Below are positions 45,026 through 55,930 of a DNA stretch of 64,000 nt, in pieces. This DNA comes from Desmodus rotundus (Eukaryota; Chordata; Mammalia; Chiroptera; Phyllostomidae): contig NC_071393.1 of the NCBI RefSeq assembly GCF_022682495.2, positions 99,933,010 through 99,997,009 of the forward strand. Direction: 5' to 3'. Numbering within the stretch: position 1 is the first letter of the stretch; every line of letters begins with the position of its first letter. The notes under the pieces were generated by a model. It saw only the letters and a program-made list of their open reading frames with translations, did no database searches and had not been told where the DNA came from. The position numbers were made by a program, and so were the translations under genes.

Positions 45026-46235
45026 TCTTTTAAAATATTTTATTGTATTTTTTCCATTATCATTTATCCCCCTTACACCCCCTCTCTCCCCTGTAATTGC
45101 CAGATCGTTGTTCAAGTCCAAGCATTCTTTTTCCTTTTGTTCAATGCCTCTACCTTTAACCTCCCCCCACCCCCATTCAAGAGCTGTCAGCTTGCTCTCT
45201 CTGAGTCTATTTTGCTTGTCAGTTCAGCTTGTTCATTAGATTCCACATGAGTGAAATCATATGGTGTTTGTCTTTCTCTGACTGGCTTATTTCAATTATT
45301 ACACTGTTCTCCAGGTCCATCCATGCTGTCACAAAGGGTAACATTTTCTTCTTTTTTTACGGCCAAGTAGTATTCCCTTGTGTAAATATCCCACGGTTGT
45401 TTTATCCACTCATCTACTGATGGACATTTGGGGTGCTTCCATATATTGGCAATTGTAAATAACAATGCAATGGGGGTGCTTATATTCTTTTGAATTAGTG
45501 TTTTGGGTTTCTTCGGATAAATTTCCAGAAGTGAAATAGTTGGATCATAAGGCAGATCCATTTTTAATTTTTTGAGGTGTCTCCATACTGCTTTCCACAG
45601 TAGCTGCACCAATCTGCATTCCCACCATCAGTACAAAAGTGTTCCCCTTTTTCCACATCCTCTCCAGCACTTGTTGCTTGCTGATTTATTGATGATATCC
45701 ATTCTGACAGGTGTGAGATGATATCTGATTGTGGTTTTAATTTGCGTTTCTGATGATCAGTGATGTTAAGCAACTTTTCTCATGTCTATTGGCCATCTGT
45801 ATGTCTTCTTTGGAGAACTGTCTATTTAGGTCTTTTGCCCATTTTTTAATTGGATTGTTTGGGGGGGCTTGGTGTTAAGTTGAATTTTATAAGTTCTTTA
45901 TAAATGTTGGATATTAACCCCTCATGTGATGTATCAACGAATATGTTACCCCATTTAGTGGATTGTCTTTTTATTTTGCTGATGGTTTCCTTTGCTGTGC
46001 AAAAACTTTTTAGTTTGATGTAGTCCCTGTTTGTTTTTTCTTTTGTCTCCCTTGCCTGAGGAGATATATCAGAAAAAATATTGCTATGAGCAATGTCCAA
46101 GATTTTACTCTGTATGTTTTCTTCTAGGATTTTTATGGTTTCAGATCTAACATTTAAATCTTTAATCTATTTTGAATAAGAAGGTGGTCTAGTTTTCATT
46201 TTTCTGTATGTATCTATATAATTTTCTGAAATATC
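45026..46235 (-). mobile_element. 5'-truncated L1 (ORF2 C-terminal third and 3' UTR), minus orientation
   Basis: On the plus strand the 3' end comes first ('attttattgtattttttcca', 'ctgtaattgccagatcgttg'), then antisense ORF2: 'tttgtctttctctgactggc', 'ccattctgacaggtgtgaga', 'gtcttttgcccattttttaa', 'ttgcctgaggagatatatca'. On the minus strand the fragment 45292-45612 still reads as the ORF2 C-terminus ('MVQLLWKAVWRHLKKLKM', 'ANIWKHPKCPSVDEWIKQP'), but frames shift upstream (45564-45773, 45846-46100), so the gene is dead. Truncation at about 46235 is typical of incomplete reverse transcription. Confidence 0.93.
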
Positions 46236-46518
46236 CTTTAATCTTGAAGAATTATAATTTTAAGCTGGAGGAAAAGTGAACACATTACCCACTGTGTCTA
46301 TGCTACTGGCATATGGCTTGGCTACTCTCGCCGGTAAACATTTTTGTCAGTCCTATGGGAGCATTTAGACATGAAATATGCAAGTTTTGAATTTTGCCAA
46401 GTCTTCAGGAATACATCGCTCTCATAGGATGAAGCTGTTTCACTTGCTTTTAGTCATAGGCCTGTACCGAACCTCGGCAGAAGAGAAAGTCAGATAAATT
46501 TGTTTCAGGTAATTAAGT
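46236..46518. other. Spacer, nothing recognised
   Basis: About 280 bases between the L1 and the solo LTR. The last five bases (taagt) are the LTR target duplication. Confidence 0.5.
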
Positions 46519-46950
46519 TGTGATGTTTAATTTTATGCGTCAACTTGACTGGCCTAAGGGATGCCCAGATAGCTGGTACATTATTGCTGAGTGTGTCTGT
46601 GAGGGTAGAGATTAATTTGATTTGGTGGGCATCACGGAATCCATTGAGGACCTGACTGAAACAAAAAGGCAGATGAAGGGCACTGTCTCCGCTTGAACTG
46701 AGACATCCAGCTTCTCCTGCCCTCAGACATAGGCGCTCCTGGCTCTCGGGCTTCTGGACTCAGATTGGGACTTACACCATCAGCCCTCCAACCTCGATTC
46801 TCAGACCTTGGGGCTCAGACTGAACTATGCCACCGCTGTCCTGGTTCTCCAACCTGCAGACTGCAGCAGATCAAGGGACTCCTGTAGCCGTGTGAGTCGA
46901 TTTCTCTAATAAGTCTCCTCCTATAAACGCAGCTCTACATATATAGTATA
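46519..46950 (+). mobile_element. Solo LTR (tctccagagaaacag family), plus orientation, left part
   Basis: Begins TGTGATGTTTAATTTTATGC. 'gtcaacttgactggcctaag', 'gtgtctgtgagggtagagat', 'ctccaacctgcagactgcag' and 'gtgtgagtcgatttctctaa' match the reverse complement of the 42199-42859 copy. The exact 5-bp duplication 'taagt' (46514-46518 / 47186-47190) and TG..CA termini show it to be an LTR. Confidence 0.85.
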
Positions 46951-47133
46951 TATAGAAACTTTATACCGAAATAGACACTTTATTGAATTTTTAAGGCCAG
47001 CTGTTTCAAGTTAGCACAATTCTAATTTGCACTGGGTATGTTACATTGTGTGCAGCAAACTGAAAATTCATCCTTTCTAATTATTAGAATGCTCAAAATT
47101 ATGTATACATATAATTTTATAATAAATGTCCAC
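46951..47133. mobile_element. Unidentified 183-bp insert in the LTR
   Basis: Absent from the sister LTR copy and flanked by 'atagtata' on both sides (46943-46950 / 47134-47141). It lacks a poly-A tail, so it is not an obvious retroposon. Weak inverted ends ('tagacactttatt' near the left, 'aataaatgtcca' near the right) suggest a MITE. The 8-bp flank fits hAT elements but lies in AT-rich sequence. Confidence 0.5.
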
Positions 47134-47185
47134 ATAGTATAATATCCTATTGGTTCTGTTTTTCTGGAGAACCCTGACTGATACA
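47134..47185 (+). mobile_element. Solo LTR, plus orientation, right end
   Basis: 'atcctattggttctgttttt', 'ctggagaaccctgactgata' and terminal CA complete the element. Confidence 0.85.
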
Positions 47186-47190
47186 TAAGT

Positions 47191-48142
47191 GATATTTAGA
47201 AAATCTGAACTACAGAGTGCTTTGGACACAGTCATCTTATAACTCTTTCATCTAGTAGTTTTCTGCCTTTTCCTGTCATGAAATCCTTACACAATTTAAA
47301 GAACACTAAGAATCTGACCCCCAGAAAAATGCATATATGCACACAGACACTCCATTTTGTCTACCAGTAAAGAAGCCCTCAGTAGATACACAGTATTACG
47401 GAATGGGGGTCCACGGAAGCAAGTCCACGCACTCCATCATGACCCCCATCGCAGGCAGGTCAGCAGGCAATCTGCAGTGTACGTGTGCAGGTAGCATAGG
47501 GCCTAGGTTCAAACTACTGTTTTAACTGCCCTTCCTTCAGCACTCTTAAATGTTCCGGGATTGTTCTTTGTATTCTAAAGAATTTAGATCATTAAACCAA
47601 AGATGAAACAAGATTCCTGATGTTACAAATATTTACAAATATTCCTTTTGGTAACCATGAGAGAGCAGTAATGACTTGTAAAACAAGTTAAAACACAGAA
47701 ACAGAACAAGAAACAGAACAGAAATACTCATTGTGTTAAACTCCATACAATAAAAGTAAAACATAGGCAAGCTGATTACGGGTATTTTTCTTTTAAAATA
47801 GTTTCTTAAATAACTTGGTACCAAAAATACACATACACACACAGTTACACATACATACACACACATACGCAGGTATGTATAGCCAGGCTCTGAAATTACT
47901 TGAACATACATAGAATTTCTATTAATATATATTTTGAATGTTAAGACTGTGCTTTTCTTTAAAAGACAGCAAGATTTGAAAATCGAAAAATATAATAATT
48001 TTTAGGTGAGGTTTCATTTAGAAAGCAATCTTTAATTTTTTTTAAAAAGGTACAACATGGTTTAACTAGAAGTTTTGTCTACTAATCTATAAAAGGGCAT
48101 ATCATACATATATACATATATATAGGCATACACAACAGATGC
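47191..48142. other. Unassigned sequence with CA-rich run
   Basis: No gene recognised. Degenerate (CA)n/(CATA)n lies near 47826-47872 and a (TA)n-rich piece near 48105-48122. Confidence 0.4.
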
Positions 48143-48206
48143 ATGTTTTTAATGCATTTAAAAATTTTTTTAAATCTGAAAATAAATTTCACCCTTCCTG
48201 ACTTCT
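48143..48206. repeat. About 62-bp direct repeat, copy 1
   Basis: 'tgtttttaatgcatttaaaa' to 'aaatttcacccttcctgact'. It is highly similar to 49510-49570, with the shared core 'atctgaaaataaatttcacc' exact. Identity ends before the GT repeat at 48216. Confidence 0.85.
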
Positions 48207-48215
48207 AGATACATA

Positions 48216-48235
48216 TGTGTGTGTGTGTGTGTGTG
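48216..48235. repeat. (GT)n microsatellite
   Basis: About ten GT units just after direct-repeat copy 1. Confidence 0.93.
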
Positions 48236-49014
48236 AAAGGGTATTTACTCACAGGATTACTCATGCAGAAAATATAAAATGTGACTTGAAATATATCATC
48301 AAAGAAAAGAAATCCTTATTTTAAGAAGACACTTGAGAGCCATAAAAATCATTATTTTCTCTAGTAGACGAAAAGCTAAAGAAAATTCTCAGGGGGACCA
48401 ACAGCAATGCACAGAGCCTGAACTCTCAGATTTCCTCTTGTATTCGTGGGGATGGAAAAGCTCCAATTTATGAGCAAGTGTTAACAAAATAAAGTCAGAT
48501 ACGCATTTTTAAAAATTCTGATATCAGACCATTAAGGGAGCAAGGGAATTACTAGAAATAACTCTCAAATTCTTTCCCACCAATACTTAAATTCTTTTTA
48601 TAATGCATGCCAATAATTATGAGAAGGAGGAGTAAAACAAGGAAAACAAAGAAATCACTGTATGATAGGTATTGGACTTTTCTTTTTGGTGGGTTTCACT
48701 TTTCAAATTTTATGTTCTCAATGTTAGACATGATATCTTGTATGTTTATGATAATGGCATTTGAGGTGATTTCTTTAGCCTTGGCAAAGAACCATCATCT
48801 CCACCTTTAAAAGTGTTTTGAAGGAAAATTGCTCTAAAATTTATCTTTTTATTATCAATCCATATCCATCTACATCCACCCTTCAACCCCTGTCTCTCCT
48901 CCACAGCTTCTACCTGACTTATGAACCATATGGAAACACCTTTGACTTGCAGTCAGCATCTCTAGTTTGAGTTCAGGCTCTGCTTCCTAAGAGCTCTAGA
49001 AAAATTTCCTGAAA
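48236..49014. other. Unassigned sequence
   Basis: No recognised gene or repeat. Confidence 0.4.
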
Positions 49015-49160
49015 CAGGGGTTCCCAACTGGGTTCACTTTCTCAGCATCATCTGGGCAGCTCTTTTACTTTTTATGCAGAGTCCTGGAGGTTGAGTAAAG
49101 GAGTGAAGCTCATGAATCTATTCCATGAAAGCTCTCCTAGGTGATGTGAATGAAAGCTTA
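49015..49160. mobile_element. Possible diverged MER5A-type hAT element
   Basis: 'aggggttcccaactgggttc', 'cagcatcatctgggcagctc' and 'ctctcctaggtgatgtgaat' recall the two arms of MER5A. High divergence. Confidence 0.4.
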
Positions 49161-49189
49161 AGTTTGGGATTTACTTGCTAGAACCTCTG

Positions 49190-49305
49190 AATAACTTTCC
49201 TAGTTTGTAAAGTGCTGAGTCAACTCTATGGTGACATCATGAAGGTTAAATAAGGCAATGTATGGAAAAGGGCACTGTAAATCGAAAAACCCAGTACAAT
49301 ACACG
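49190..49305 (+). mobile_element. MIR 3' half, plus orientation
   Basis: 'actttcctagtttgtaaagt', 'catgaaggttaaataaggca' and 'atgtatggaaaagggcactg' resemble the MIR 3' half. Confidence 0.5.
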
Positions 49306-49472
49306 GTATTATGAGTCAATATTTTTGTGGGGTTTAGAAGAGAATCAGTTCATTGTCAATCATTTCTGCAACAACTGCTACCCACAGAGAATTAGAGACA
49401 AGAAAGTATATCAATTCTGATGATCTTCTGAAATGTCTGAGTCTAAAATCTCAGGGTACACCAGGACACAAC

Positions 49473-49500
49473 TTTAAAAATGCATAAAAGCATTTTTAAA
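49473..49500. repeat. Perfect 11-bp hairpin
   Basis: Arms 'tttaaaaatgc' and 'gcatttttaaa' around the 6-base loop ataaaa, ten bases before direct-repeat copy 2. Confidence 0.9.
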
Positions 49501-49509
49501 AATGACATA

Positions 49510-49570
49510 ATGTTTTTATTGCATTTAAGAATTTAAAAAAACATCTGAAAATAAATTTCACCCTGACTTC
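49510..49570. repeat. About 62-bp direct repeat, copy 2
   Basis: Second copy of the 48143-48206 sequence, same orientation, 1.36 kb downstream. Differences are small indels in the A/T runs and loss of 'cctt' near the end. Confidence 0.85.
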
Positions 49571-50149
49571 TTGAATTACATTAAGATTTCATTGTGGGAA
49601 TCAAAGACCCATCTTCTAGAAAAATAGAGAAACATTGGAACTCTTTGAAACCAAACTAAAGGAAGAAAATTGATGTGCAAATATTGGTCTCTGTCCTTCC
49701 TATACCTGAGCTGTTTCCTGGAGCTGTAATAAATGAGATGCTAAGACAGGTTTACTCACTCAGTCCCCATTTTGTGCATTTTATATTGCAGGGGAATAAA
49801 TGGCACTCTAATAGCCTGGGAAAATACTACAGGAAATGACTTTGCCCTAGACAGTTTCTAATTTGTTATAATTTCCAGGATAAAGTATTCACCTACAACT
49901 TCGAGGTCTCCAGAGGGTTTAATCTACTTAAGCTAATACAAGCACAGAGGCTGGTAGAAAGGGACTATTATTCTAAAATGATTGTAATTATCATGTTGGA
50001 AAGACCACTGGCTCTACACTCAATCCATCATAAAAGTTCAATTTTCCTCTTTCATCAAAATAGAAACATTTGAAGTTTTTTCACTCTTTGGTGGGGGTGG
50101 TAATCACCTAATAAGTTTATAACTTAAATTCATAACCTATGATCCATAA
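49571..50149. other. Unassigned sequence
   Basis: No recognised element. Confidence 0.4.
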
Positions 50150-50640
50150 TTCAAGCTCCTTAGTTCATCAACACTTTGCAGCATCTGATTCCCATTCCTC
50201 TGTGGCCCCCTAAACTTTATTTCTCCAAATACTTTTCATTCCATATGGAACTCTTGCTCTTGACCTGTTGCATGCAGAAATGACGCCATGAGCACCCTAC
50301 CATCACACATGCCCTTTCTTTCCCTAGAAATTGCTTTAGCAAATTCTAGTCACACTTCAAAATTCAGCTCAAGCATCCTCTCCCCTAGAAAGTTGTCTGG
50401 ACCTCAGTGAGATTTAGCTGCCTCTCCTCTGGGATTCCTTACCATCCTCGGCACCCCTCTGCCCTAGCCCTTATAACAGGCAAAAATGATTTCTGCATTT
50501 CTCCCACACACTAGATGCTAAGGTCCTTCAGGTAATGGACCATGTCTGATTTGACTTTGTATCTACAACACTTAGTTCAGGGTCTACACTTCACAGGTGC
50601 CACAGAGGTTTGTGGGTCAAAGAAATGAATGTATTGTAAA
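50150..50640 (+). mobile_element. L2 LINE 3' region, plus orientation
   Basis: 'ccctttctttccctagaaat', 'cacacttcaaaattcagctc', 'aagcatcctctcccctagaa', 'aaggtccttcaggtaatgga', 'ccatgtctgatttgactttg', 'ctacaacacttagttcaggg' and 'agaaatgaatg' form a textbook L2 3' UTR and tail. Confidence 0.9.
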
Positions 50641-51099
50641 TGATGAAATGATTTGATCTAAGATACGTTACATGAAATCTCAGAGAATCAATTACACCAT
50701 TTGCACGTATTGCAATTACTACATATTTTCTAATTTATTGTGTAGCCAGATGTTTTTTAAGTGGAAGAAGGTGAACTCTACCTCTTTGGTAAGCAAGTAG
50801 GCAATACAAGGAGTCACAATGGATGATTTTCCTTGTTTATTAAAGGTCATTTGAATCATTCTCATATGTTATGCAAATATAAACCAAGATCCACTGCCTA
50901 TAGAAAATACCGTATGGAAACCACTGCTTCGGTATGCAAAAATCCAAGAAGGGGTGACCCTACTTGCATAGGATCTCTGGATTTTCAAAGAACTTCCCAG
51001 TGGGCCAGTGTCCCTGAATCATGCTTGGGGGAAGGGAAGGACAGCAGAGTCCCCAAAATAAACCTTGAGGATAAAAAGGCACTAAAATTGTTGGTGGAA

Positions 51100-51407
51100 C
51101 TCAGGACTAAGATGACAAGAGAAGAACAACAGGGATCTTGAGTCATGAGATGGCAAATGCCAGAACTGCCTCAACCCAGCCTCAGGGCACACTGGCAACC
51201 TGGGCAAGTAGCTGGTCATTAAGAGCTGTAACAATTAGAGAAACCCAGGCCTCCTCTTGGCATGGAGCTTCTCAATGGATATTAATACTGTCATGGAGCC
51301 GCTACATCTGCACACTTCTTGTCACTTAAAATAAAAACCCTGTATGTTTAAGCTACTGTTAGATTATCTGATACATGCAGTTAAAGCATTCTTATTGATA
51401 CAAAATT
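51100..51407 (+). mobile_element. Probable LTR-type repeat, plus orientation
   Basis: Near its end it reads 'aaaataaaaaccctgtatgt' (polyadenylation-like), 'ttaagctactgttagattat' and 'attcttattgataca', the usual MaLR-style LTR terminus. The 5' boundary and subfamily are uncertain; it may start near 50800. Confidence 0.5.
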
Positions 51408-51432
51408 CACACCTGCTATCATAGTCTTCAGA

Positions 51433-51440
51433 CACTATAA
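51433..51440. repeat. 8-bp target-site duplication, left copy
   Basis: 'cactataa', identical to 51633-51640. Eight bases is diagnostic for hAT-superfamily insertion. Confidence 0.92.
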
Positions 51441-51632
51441 CAGGGGTGTCATACTCATTCTCACAGGGGGGCCACATCAGCCTCGTGGTTGCCTTCAAAG
51501 GGCCGAATGTAATTTCAACTCCTTAACGGTTAAGGAGTAGTTACATTTATACAGTCCTAAAATTATTTCAGCCCTTTGAAGGCAACCACGAGGCTGATGT
51601 GGCCCCTGGTAAAAATGAGTTTGGCACCCCTG
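51441..51632. mobile_element. hAT-superfamily MITE (nhAT-like), 192 bp, intact ends
   Basis: Terminal repeats 'caggggtgtc' and 'ggcacccctg' extend into arms of roughly 75 bases that are nearly inverse copies ('ggccacatcagcctcgtggt' against 'accacgaggctgatgtggcc'). The centre (51518-51538) is a perfect 21-base palindrome with a one-base loop. There is no coding capacity. The element is bounded exactly by an 8-bp duplication. It is much better preserved than the MER5A/MER20/Charlie relics nearby. Transcribed from either strand it would fold into a long hairpin. Related non-autonomous hAT families are known from bats; the exact family is not assigned here. Confidence 0.93.
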
Positions 51633-51640
51633 CACTATAA
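51633..51640. repeat. 8-bp target-site duplication, right copy
   Basis: 'cactataa', identical to 51433-51440. Confidence 0.92.
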
Positions 51641-52234
51641 CCACAAGTGACGCCTAGACACATGGGGGAGGCAGCCCCCAGCAGGACATCTGGGGAGGTG
51701 ACCCTCAGTACTGAGTGGTGCTCTCAAGCACTGTCCTCTGGGGCACCCCAGGGATGTTCTTTTCAGCCAAACAAAGGATGCTGTATGTATACATATGTTA
51801 ATTTTTAAAGTTCAGGTTTGAAGAGCAAACCCCAGTATAAAACAAAAGCAACTAGAGACTACATTAATGATCAAATGGGACAGATTCTTCCACAACCTCT
51901 CTTTATTGACCTCAGTGCGAATACTAGATATTGATTTAACACCAGAAAGTGAAGGGAAAGTTTTAATGTTATATGTGGAAAGAAAAGGTAAATTGAATAA
52001 AGAACATCTACTGACTCAGACATCTCGAACCCTAAGAATAAGTGAAATATATATGAGGTCAAATACAAAGCAAATTGTTAATAGTGGTTACCCCTTGACT
52101 CTATAATTAGAGTTGGAGGGAAGTGAGGCAGCTATTGCATTTTTTGTATATTTCTCTATTCTTTGAATTCTTGTTATGAGAAAGGATTTCTCTGCTAACA
52201 GGAAAAAATTTCTAATAAACAAACCCATCTCTAA
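51641..52234. other. Unassigned sequence
   Basis: No recognised element; the 79-codon frame at 51867-52106 has no family resemblance. Confidence 0.4.
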
Positions 52235-52445
52235 GATCACATTTATCAAAGGTTTACTATAAATTCTCCCATTTAATCCTCAACACTGTGTGGGAAGCAG
52301 TATTTTCACCAAAAAAGAAACTAAGGTGTAAAGATTTTAGGTAACTTTATGACATCACACAGCTAATAATAGGAAGAATAAAGACTCAAAGATTCTTGAG
52401 TCCAAATCCAATGCCCATTCTCTAACCACTGTGACACACTGCCTG
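52235..52445 (-). mobile_element. MIR SINE, minus orientation
   Basis: 'tctcccatttaatcctcaac', 'gaaactaaggtgtaaagatt', 'gacatcacacagctaataat', 'gagtccaaatccaatgccca', 'ttctctaaccactgtgacac'. Reverse MIR to its 5' end. Confidence 0.88.
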
Positions 52446-53439
52446 TCCCGGATGTTTCAGGATATATAACTATTCTTAGTTCTCTTTACCAAATGTGAGA
52501 GTTTCGTTGACACTTCATTAGACTATTTTTAGGAAAACTATCTTCCTAAGCCTTTCTCCCCTCCCCAGGTTTAAGTCTCTATAGAAACAAAAATAATGTT
52601 TAGTGTTTCATTAGGGATTTACTTACTGTTCACATTTGTTAAGACCATTTAGGGCTGGCTGGCGTGTCCTTAGAGTCCAGTCCTGGTAACTTTGGGGAAA
52701 AGATTTAAATGCATTAGTAGCTCTCAGTACAATAAACCAGACATTCAGGAGGTTCGTGGCACAAAGAACTGGGTAGCTGGTTATGTTGCATCTCGAACAA
52801 GGAAATAGGTTTAAACATGAGGAAAATTAATTCTTCAAAAATAGGCTTCATAACTATATAAAATATCCCCATGAGAAACAGAAAATCCACACTGCATCTA
52901 ATGTCGGAGGAAATGGTGCTTTATCTGATTAAAAGACTGATGTGAAATTTCGCCCACTGTAAGTCAGGAGGGTTGTCTGGAACATTTTACAAGACCCAGA
53001 TTCTACATCTGTTCTTTAATAGCTCTTGAGGTCTATATAAGGACTTGATTCTGGGTTATCCAAGTGAAATCTTGGATAAGGCTTCTATTACCATATCTTA
53101 TTAAAAGAAAAAAATAAGGCTTATTTTAAGAGACTATGAAATTACAACCTGCAAACCGTAGTGTTAGAACCTGGATCAGCTCTAAGTGGGAGAAATGTTT
53201 GAATTCTCTGCTTATTCAAAAATCTAATAATGGGCTGTTTGAGTGTTATTTTTACATATCGAATACATTTAAATTTCACTGCGAAAACAAACGTCGTGAA
53301 CAGAGAGGACCTTCTATGGTACCATCTCACTAAAAAGGACATGAAGGAGATTTGTTTAAATCCAAGTTTTGTCATTAATAAGCTAAATGACTCCCAGATT
53401 TTTGTCTCAAGCTCAGGCCTGCATACCCAGATCCTTAAA
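52446..53439. other. Unassigned sequence
   Basis: About 1 kb. 53385-53440 ('gactcccagatttttgtctc', 'aagctcaggcctgcatac') may be a scrap of plus-strand L2. No exon recognised. Confidence 0.4.
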
Positions 53440-54250
53440 GCTATATGTCTAGTTATCATTTTGTTATTGATGTCTAGATTAATTGCACTGTGGTCAGAGA
53501 ATATGTTCTGTTTTTAGTCCTTTATTATTGAGACTTGCTTTGTGGCTCAGCATATGTCAATTTTTATAAATGTTCCATGTGTACTGGAAAAGAATGTGTA
53601 TTCTGCAGTTTGGTGGAGGAATTTGGGTTATTAATGAGGTTTACATCTTTTTTTAAGTATATTTTATTGATAACGCTATTACACCTGAGGCTACTTGTGA
53701 GGCTACAGAAGCTACCCGGCTGGGGCTCCAGCTAGCTTTTGATTGCTGCTTGTGAGTTCTCTCTTTTCTCATCCTCTTATTTTTAACCTATTTATATTTT
53801 TATTTTTAAAGTTATGGGGGGTTGGTACAGTATATGAGTATAGTTCTTACTTTTAAAATCTCATCTACAAGTTCTGCCTTTTCATTGGGGCGTGTGGACC
53901 ACTTACATCAATATACGCTGTGGTGGGAGGGTTAAGCCGGCCGTTTTGCTGGGCGTTTCCTCTTTGTGCCCTGTTTGTCATGTCATGGTCTTACCTTCTT
54001 TTATTATTTTTATGACTCTGTTTTCTATCCACTATTAACTAACTAGCTGTATTTCTATTTTTACTGATGACTACGAAGGGCCTGCATACATCTTTATCGC
54101 AATTTGCCTATTTCTAAATAGTGACATGCCACTTCACGTAAATTGAGGCCCTCACTACAGTATACTTCCATGCCCTCCCTTATTGTTATTTGTTATTGTC
54201 ATGGACTTTTACCTTTAAATTTATATTCATCTCATAATATGTTAGTCCAG
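53440..54250 (-). mobile_element. Old L1 ORF2 central region, minus orientation
   Basis: Antisense ORF2 phrases: 'aattgcactgtggtcagaga', 'aaatgttccatgtgtactgg', 'aaaagaatgtgtattctgca', 'caagttctgccttttcattg', 'accacttacatcaatatacg'. About 110 bases at 53650-53760 ('aagtatattttattgataac') do not fit and may be a separate short insertion. Confidence 0.78.
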
Positions 54251-54254
54251 TTTG

Positions 54255-54348
54255 GCTTTAGAGAGGGTTTGGAAAATTATGCCCAGCAGGCCAAATCCAG
54301 CCCACAACCTGTTTTTTTGTATGGCCCTTGAGCTAAGAATGGAGCTAC
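54255..54348 (+). mobile_element. hAT-like DNA transposon fragment
   Basis: 'aaattatgcccagcaggcca', 'aatccagcccacaacctgtt' and 'atggcccttgagctaagaat' are typical of a mammalian hAT-type repeat. It is about 95 bases and ends are not resolved. Confidence 0.55.
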
Positions 54349-54404
54349 AAAATGGAGAGAGAAAGTGAGCAAGAAAGGAGAATGAGAATCTGTGTCTTTG
54401 CTCT

Positions 54405-55930
54405 GGCTATCTTCACAATAGTCTTTGTTTTTTAGTGATTTGACTGTGATGTGTCTGGGTATTTTTATTTTTAAATTATCCTACTTGGACTTGTCTGAGC
54501 ATCTTAGAACTGTGATTTCTTTTCTTTCACTCATTTTTGAAACTCCTCAGCCATTATTCTCCAAGTACTTCTGTTTTCTCCTCCTCCTGGAATTTCAATT
54601 ACATGTATGACAGTCTGATATTATCCCACAGCTTTTGAATCATCGATGTTGTTTTATTTATTCATTTTTTTTCTCTTTGGATAACTTCTATTGACTTTCT
54701 TCAAGTTCAGAGACTTTCGTCAGCTATGCCAAGTCTATTGATGAACCCTCCAAAGGCTTCTTCATTGCTATTGGCATAGGTTTTTTTTTTTCATTTCTAG
54801 CATTTCCATCACAGCTGAAATTGCCCAAGTGTTCGTATAGGTTACCCACCTTTCCCACTAACTCCTTTAACACATTAATCATAGTTATTTAAAGCCTCTG
54901 TCTCACAGTTCCAATACCTGGGTCATCTCTGAGTTTCATCCTGTCACTTCTCTTGACAATGGATTTTTTTTTTTAGTCTTAGAATTTTAGTCTCAATGCC
55001 ACATATCTTATGGAGAATAGTAGAGACAGATAAATGATATTTATGCCTGGCCATGTGGGAGACTGAGTAAACTCTAGTCAGTCAAAACAGGCTTAGATTT
55101 TGTTGTTATTTTTACCTTTGGTGCATCACAGTCTGCATGTTCCTCCAGGGACTGGCTGTTACCTTTTACTTAGAGTTGGACCTCAGTACCAGAGGGTTTG
55201 TTTTCCTGCTCTATCCTCAACTTGAGCAAGTCCTTCTTACCTGCCATTCAGAATCTTGTGCCTCCCAAAGTGGTACACTGCTGCTGCTTGTTATTTGACA
55301 CTGAGCTGATGATAGGTGCAGGCAGTTGTTCTTGGATCTCCTCATGCATGCTGAGACCTAAGTAAGGCCTGTGCACCTGGGCCCTAGGGTGAGGCAATTT
55401 CTACGTCCTCCCCATGGCAGCCAAGCACAGCCATTTCTCACAGGGGAAATGTTGCTGTACTTTGTCCAGTAGTAGCAGATCTCTGCTTGGTATTAGTGCA
55501 GGATCCTGGGCCCAAGGTTTTCTGTCGCTCCCCAGGGGTAAAAGGTTTTTACATTTACCCCTCCCTGCAAGGCAATGGGTCTTTGGGCAGCGGAGGCAGG
55601 GTTTCCCCTCTCTTCTACAGTGGCTAATGGCTTTTATTCATAAAAGAGAAAGGCCTGAGGAAGTAAACCATGTTTTACCTGTGCCACCCAGTACCATTCT
55701 ATCCACCACTGCCTGTATGTCTGTGTCACTGAGGGACCTCTTCTCGCCAGGCTCCTGTCCCACAATCGCTCTCATTAGCACCCAGGGGATACTGGTGGAA
55801 AGGAACTCCTCAGTGAAGGTGAACTACTGCTATGTCAGGGCTCCCACTTATTCTCAGCTAATATTTTAGTCCACATGTTAGGGAATTATTTAAAATTTTA
55901 GCTGATTACTGTTGGGAGACAATTCTTCCT
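54405..55930 (-). mobile_element. Old L1M-type 5' region, minus orientation
   Basis: 'tgactgtgatgtgtctgggt', 'atcctacttggacttgtctg', 'ctcctcctggaatttcaatt', 'acatgtatgacagtctgata', 'ttatttaaagcctctgtctc' and 'ccatgtgggagactgagtaa' follow the antisense order of ancient L1M elements. Confidence falls after about 55130. The 151-codon frame at 55414-55869 lies in this part and is not taken as a gene. Confidence 0.55.

Noticed and set aside
45292..45612. 106-codon minus-strand frame that could be annotated as a gene
   Set aside because: It is the C-terminal end of L1 ORF2 in a truncated, frameshifted copy, so it is recorded only as part of the mobile element.
52650..52690. 'ggctggctggcgtgtcctta' resembling the 5' start of a Ves SINE
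   Set aside because: Similarity ends after about 20 bases, with no B box or tail.
55414..55869. 151-codon plus-strand frame, the second longest in the window
   Set aside because: It lies in sequence that reads as the antisense 5' part of an old L1M-type element; composition is not protein-like and no domain is seen.
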